Below are positions 5,150-6,862 of a DNA stretch of 6,862 nucleotides, piece by piece. The stretch is from assembly GCA_012523875.1 (NCBI GenBank), contig JAAYSW010000195.1, forward strand, positions 1 through 6,862, read 5' to 3'. How positions within the stretch are numbered: position 1 is the stretch's first letter; each line of letters begins with the position of its first letter. This stretch comes from Clostridiales bacterium (GTDB taxonomy: Bacteria; Bacillota; Clostridia; Oscillospirales; Ruminococcaceae). A program made the position numbers and the translations under genes. The notes under the pieces were generated by a model. The model searched no databases. It saw only the letters and a program-made list of their open reading frames with translations, and was not told the origin of the DNA.

Positions 5150-5935
5150 TTATGGTTTTTCCCATGGACCTCTCTTTGGTGTATTATTCGTCCAATCCCA
5201 TCTATGTTTATGTGGAACTACGGGGTGTTGTTTTGGATTACCATGATCCGTATAATCTGTATCCGTATCAGCCCTACCATCTGGACCATAAGTCCTATCA
5301 CCAATAACATTTCCATCCTTATCCGTCCTATCTACTGTAGTATTTGGTTCTCCTGTAGTTGATGTAGATGTACGCTTAGCATAAAATAAAATAGCATCTG
5401 TTACAACATTCGTAATAATCGACGTGCCAACAACTGTTGCAACCGTTTTTGTTGTTTCGTAAGTGTTTTTGGCTTTTACAGCTAAAGATTTAACGGATGT
5501 TTTAACTTTATTCAATGCTTTTTTGCTTGAATCTACCAAGTCCTTTAATCCTCGCTCAACATCATAAGTCATCTCATTAAAACTTTGTTGTGCTTGAGGA
5601 TTGTTTGACACCACTATTGCTGTAGTCGATACTACAACTACCGCCGCAGCCGCAATTGCCAACGCTGGCAAAGCTATAACAATATGCCCACTCGGATCAA
5701 TATAACGAATCGGATTATTATGACAATAAGTATAAAGATTCAACGATAACGGAGCACCCTGTTTACCCGCAAAAGAATCCCTCTGCGTAAACCTACCATT
5801 ATTAGGGTTGTAGTGCCTTGCACGGAGGTAGATAGTACCCGTTTCAGAATCATAATACTCACCGCAGTAACGGAACGCATTGGTGTCAGCATCGTCAATA
5901 TTCTTTTCCACACCGAAAGCGTCGTATGTAAGTCT
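5150..5935 (-). CDS. first orphan Rhs tail: core fragment plus C-terminal toxin domain
   Basis: A frame open from a TAA at 5936-5938. The first residues (RLTYDAFGVEKN) are already inside the Rhs core, so the gene is truncated at its 5' end; the only early start is a GTG at 5909-5911 without a ribosome binding site. Counting from that GTG, residues 1-76 are core ending in NGRFTQRDSFAGKQG and DPSGH. Residues 77-104 are a hydrophobic segment (IALPALAIAAAAVVVV), 105-150 a Lys-rich helical region, and about 155-180 a second hydrophobic stretch. The C-terminal 70 residues are a charged domain with DKDGNVIGDRTYGPDGRAD, DYTDHGNPKQHPVVPHKHRW and a final PKRGPWEKP. This His/Trp-rich end is common on Rhs tails but I cannot assign its activity. 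A putative immunity gene follows 25 bp later. It probably serves as a reserve toxin; a promoter-like sequence lies upstream. Confidence 0.8.
   Translation of the reverse strand, partial: RLTYDAFGVEKNIDDADTNAFRYCGEYYDSETGTIYLRARHYNPNNGRFTQRDSFAGKQGAPLSLNLYTYCHNNPIRYIDPSGHIVIALPALAIAAAAVVVVSTTAIVVSNNPQAQQSFNEMTYDVERGLKDLVDSSKKALNKVKTSVKSLAVKAKNTYETTKTVATVVGTSIITNVVTDAILFYAKRTSTSTTGEPNTTVDRTDKDGNVIGDRTYGPDGRADTDTDYTDHGNPKQHPVVPHKHRWDWTNNTPKRGPWEKP
5684..5839. repeat. direct repeat copy B: Rhs core end
   Basis: Partner of the repeat at 4729-4884, in the same orientation. In this copy the Rhs homology continues further upstream (to about 5935), so it carries about 75 core residues instead of about 52. 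Confidence 0.9.
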
Positions 5936-5990
5936 TTACAACTAAAACTGTTGACCCACCAGAAAGAATATAAAAACTGTTCCAGTAATT

Positions 5991-6019
5991 ATTATACCAT
6001 TTTATAATTGAATTCACAA
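5991..6019 (-). promoter_or_regulatory. probable sigma-A promoter in front of the first orphan Rhs tail
   Basis: On the minus strand TTGTGA (6014-6019) and a perfect TATAAT (5991-5996) are separated by 17 bp. It stands between the terminator after the Imm53-like gene and the orphan tail. Transcription would start near 5984 and could supply the downstream immunity gene at 4888-5124, which has a good ribosome binding site, even if the toxin tail itself is not translated. Confidence 0.55.
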
Positions 6020-6020
6020 G

Positions 6021-6058
6021 AAAAAGTGCCGACTTAATTTATTAAAACCAAGCCGGCA
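6021..6058 (-). terminator. rho-independent terminator after the Imm53-like gene
   Basis: On the minus strand TGCCGGCTT (6050-6058) and AAGTCGGCA (6027-6035) form a 9-bp stem with one G-T pair and a 14-nt loop, followed by C and TTTTT. It closes the transcript of the main rhs gene and its immunity gene. Confidence 0.8.
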
Positions 6059-6077
6059 TGAATATTAAGTACAACAA

Positions 6078-6374
6078 TTATTCCTCTTGTTCTACCCATT
6101 CCTTAAAATTAGTTAATATTTCCTCTAATTTGCGGGAATCGCCTCTGCCCTTGAACTTACCATCTTCAATATAACAAAATATCCAGTCATTATCGCCATT
6201 GTCAATTCGAATTTTTTTAAAATACTTATTCTCTAACCCAGTATCCAGTAAATTAAAATCAACTAACCAACCTGGATTGTCTAATGTTTCAATTCTAACA
6301 TTATTATAGACGTGCTCCCAGCCACCATTACAGTTTAATGAAAACCATTCTTCAATCCATTTAATTATACTCAT
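6078..6374 (-). CDS. Imm53-like immunity protein
   Basis: A 98-aa cytoplasmic protein, starting at the ATG at 6372-6374 with GGGAGAG about five bases upstream and 18 bp after the stop of the Rhs toxin. The sequence matches what I know of the Imm53 family: an N-terminal helix (IIKWIEEWFSLNCNGGWEH), the conserved block VRIETLDNPGWLVDFNL, an acidic turn before DWIFCYIEDGKFKGRGD and a final helix (LEEILTNFKEWVEQEE). Length agrees with the family. Immunity proteins of this kind bind and neutralise the toxin domain made by the gene before them, here the Rhs tail at 6393-6862. A strong terminator follows. Confidence 0.85.
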   Translation of the reverse strand: MSIIKWIEEWFSLNCNGGWEHVYNNVRIETLDNPGWLVDFNLLDTGLENKYFKKIRIDNGDNDWIFCYIEDGKFKGRGDSRKLEEILTNFKEWVEQEE

Positions 6375-6392
6375 ATCATCTCTCCCATATCA

Positions 6393-6862
6393 TTAAGGTA
6401 TTTCCCATGGGTGCGGAGGTCTTACATTACCAGGAGTTGCTGGATCATGGACATGTGGAGTTCCAACATCTTGTCCTGTAAACTTATTGTGGTGAGAACC
6501 TCCAACTCCATCATACCCCAAAATCTCATCAAATCCTGTAGGATTTTGAGGATTAGGTGCATATGTTCTATAATTTGTAATTCCCCCTGTTACAGGATCT
6601 CTTTTGAAAACACTATGTGCACCTTGTGCATTAATATCAGGTCTGATTTTATTTTTACCTCTTCCAAAATTTAAATCCCCATTATACAACGAACCTTTTA
6701 ATTTTGTTGGAATTTTAGCTTTTACAGCATTAAAGCCATTTGACATTGCTTGACCACCGTAGTGTGCAACGCCAGCTTCTGCAACTAAAACTGTTCCCCC
6801 ACCCAATTGGTATGCCACGCTGTCGAAATCATGATTATAGCTTGCCTTACTTAGATCATACA
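6393..6862 (-). CDS. C-terminal toxin part of an Rhs-type protein (partial), type-24-like toxin domain
   Basis: The frame is open through the right edge, so a start at the internal GTG (6816-6818) is not real; the visible 155 residues are the end of a larger protein. It begins YDLSKASYNHDFDS, a linker seen in Rhs and other secreted toxins, then a glycine/alanine-rich segment (AYQLGGGTVLVAEAGVAHYG). The C-terminal domain from about residue 65 holds NFGRGKNKIRPD, GAHSVFKRDPVTGGITNYRT and GYDGVGG, then TPHVHDPATPG and a final RPPHPWEIP. This layout resembles polymorphic toxin type 24 (Bac_toxin_24), recognised from memory. The toxin would be delivered to neighbouring cells by the Rhs shell; its activity is not known to me. 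The Imm53-like gene 18 bp downstream is the expected antidote. Whether this tail belongs to a complete rhs gene or to a further orphan cannot be seen here. Confidence 0.8.
   Translation of the reverse strand, partial: YDLSKASYNHDFDSVAYQLGGGTVLVAEAGVAHYGGQAMSNGFNAVKAKIPTKLKGSLYNGDLNFGRGKNKIRPDINAQGAHSVFKRDPVTGGITNYRTYAPNPQNPTGFDEILGYDGVGGSHHNKFTGQDVGTPHVHDPATPGNVRPPHPWEIP

Noticed and set aside
4729..5839. CRISPR array or tandem repeat
   Set aside because: The only long repeat is a pair of coding Rhs core segments 955 bp apart; there are no regularly spaced short repeats.
6816..6818. GTG start for the right-edge toxin gene
   Set aside because: The frame continues upstream to the window edge with toxin-linker residues and no ribosome binding site precedes the GTG.

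Overview
The window is AT-rich DNA that looks like a low-GC Firmicute, most likely a member of the Clostridia. The grounds are the codon use, consensus sigma-A type promoters, strong GGAGG-type ribosome binding sites, a tRNA gene with encoded CCA, and the protein families present: clostridial-style Rhs tails, an Imm53-type immunity protein, and DUF4474-like and DUF5104-like proteins. Almost every gene lies on the minus strand, so the biology reads from right to left.

Right half (about 3575-6862): a polymorphic-toxin (Rhs) locus built as a row of toxin/immunity cassettes. At the right edge is the C-terminal toxin part of an rhs gene that continues outside the window, with features of a type-24 polymorphic toxin. 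It is followed by an Imm53-like immunity gene and a strong terminator. Next come two orphan rhs tails. Each keeps only the last 50-75 residues of the Rhs core, ending in a DPSGH motif, joined to a different toxin domain, and each is followed by its own small putative immunity gene. The two core fragments form a 156-bp direct repeat. The second fragment begins directly after the stop codon of the preceding immunity gene, which records how older toxin tails were displaced by newer ones through recombination in the conserved core. A near-consensus promoter sits in front of the first orphan. A previously unlisted 55-aa ORF follows the last immunity gene.

Middle (2143-3592): a two-gene unit made of a DUF4474-like protein and a DUF5104-like lipoprotein. 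The ribosome binding site of the first gene is buried in a hairpin followed by TTTTT. The lipoprotein appears to carry a second, truncated copy of its domain, and its reading frame stops 15 bp from an IS630-family transposase.

Left half: the IS630 transposase (1088-2128) is broken by two frame disruptions. Left of it are about 200 bp with repeats resembling insertion-sequence ends, then a plus-strand tRNA-Leu(GAG) with a consensus promoter, a trailer hairpin and a terminator. The first 600 bp hold no intact gene. They contain fragments that look like decayed minus-strand coding sequence and, at 479-614, a structured leader with a terminator and a ribosome binding site leading into an ORF of only seven codons. 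Overall this is an accessory region next to a tRNA gene, where toxin cassettes accumulate and insertion sequences decay.
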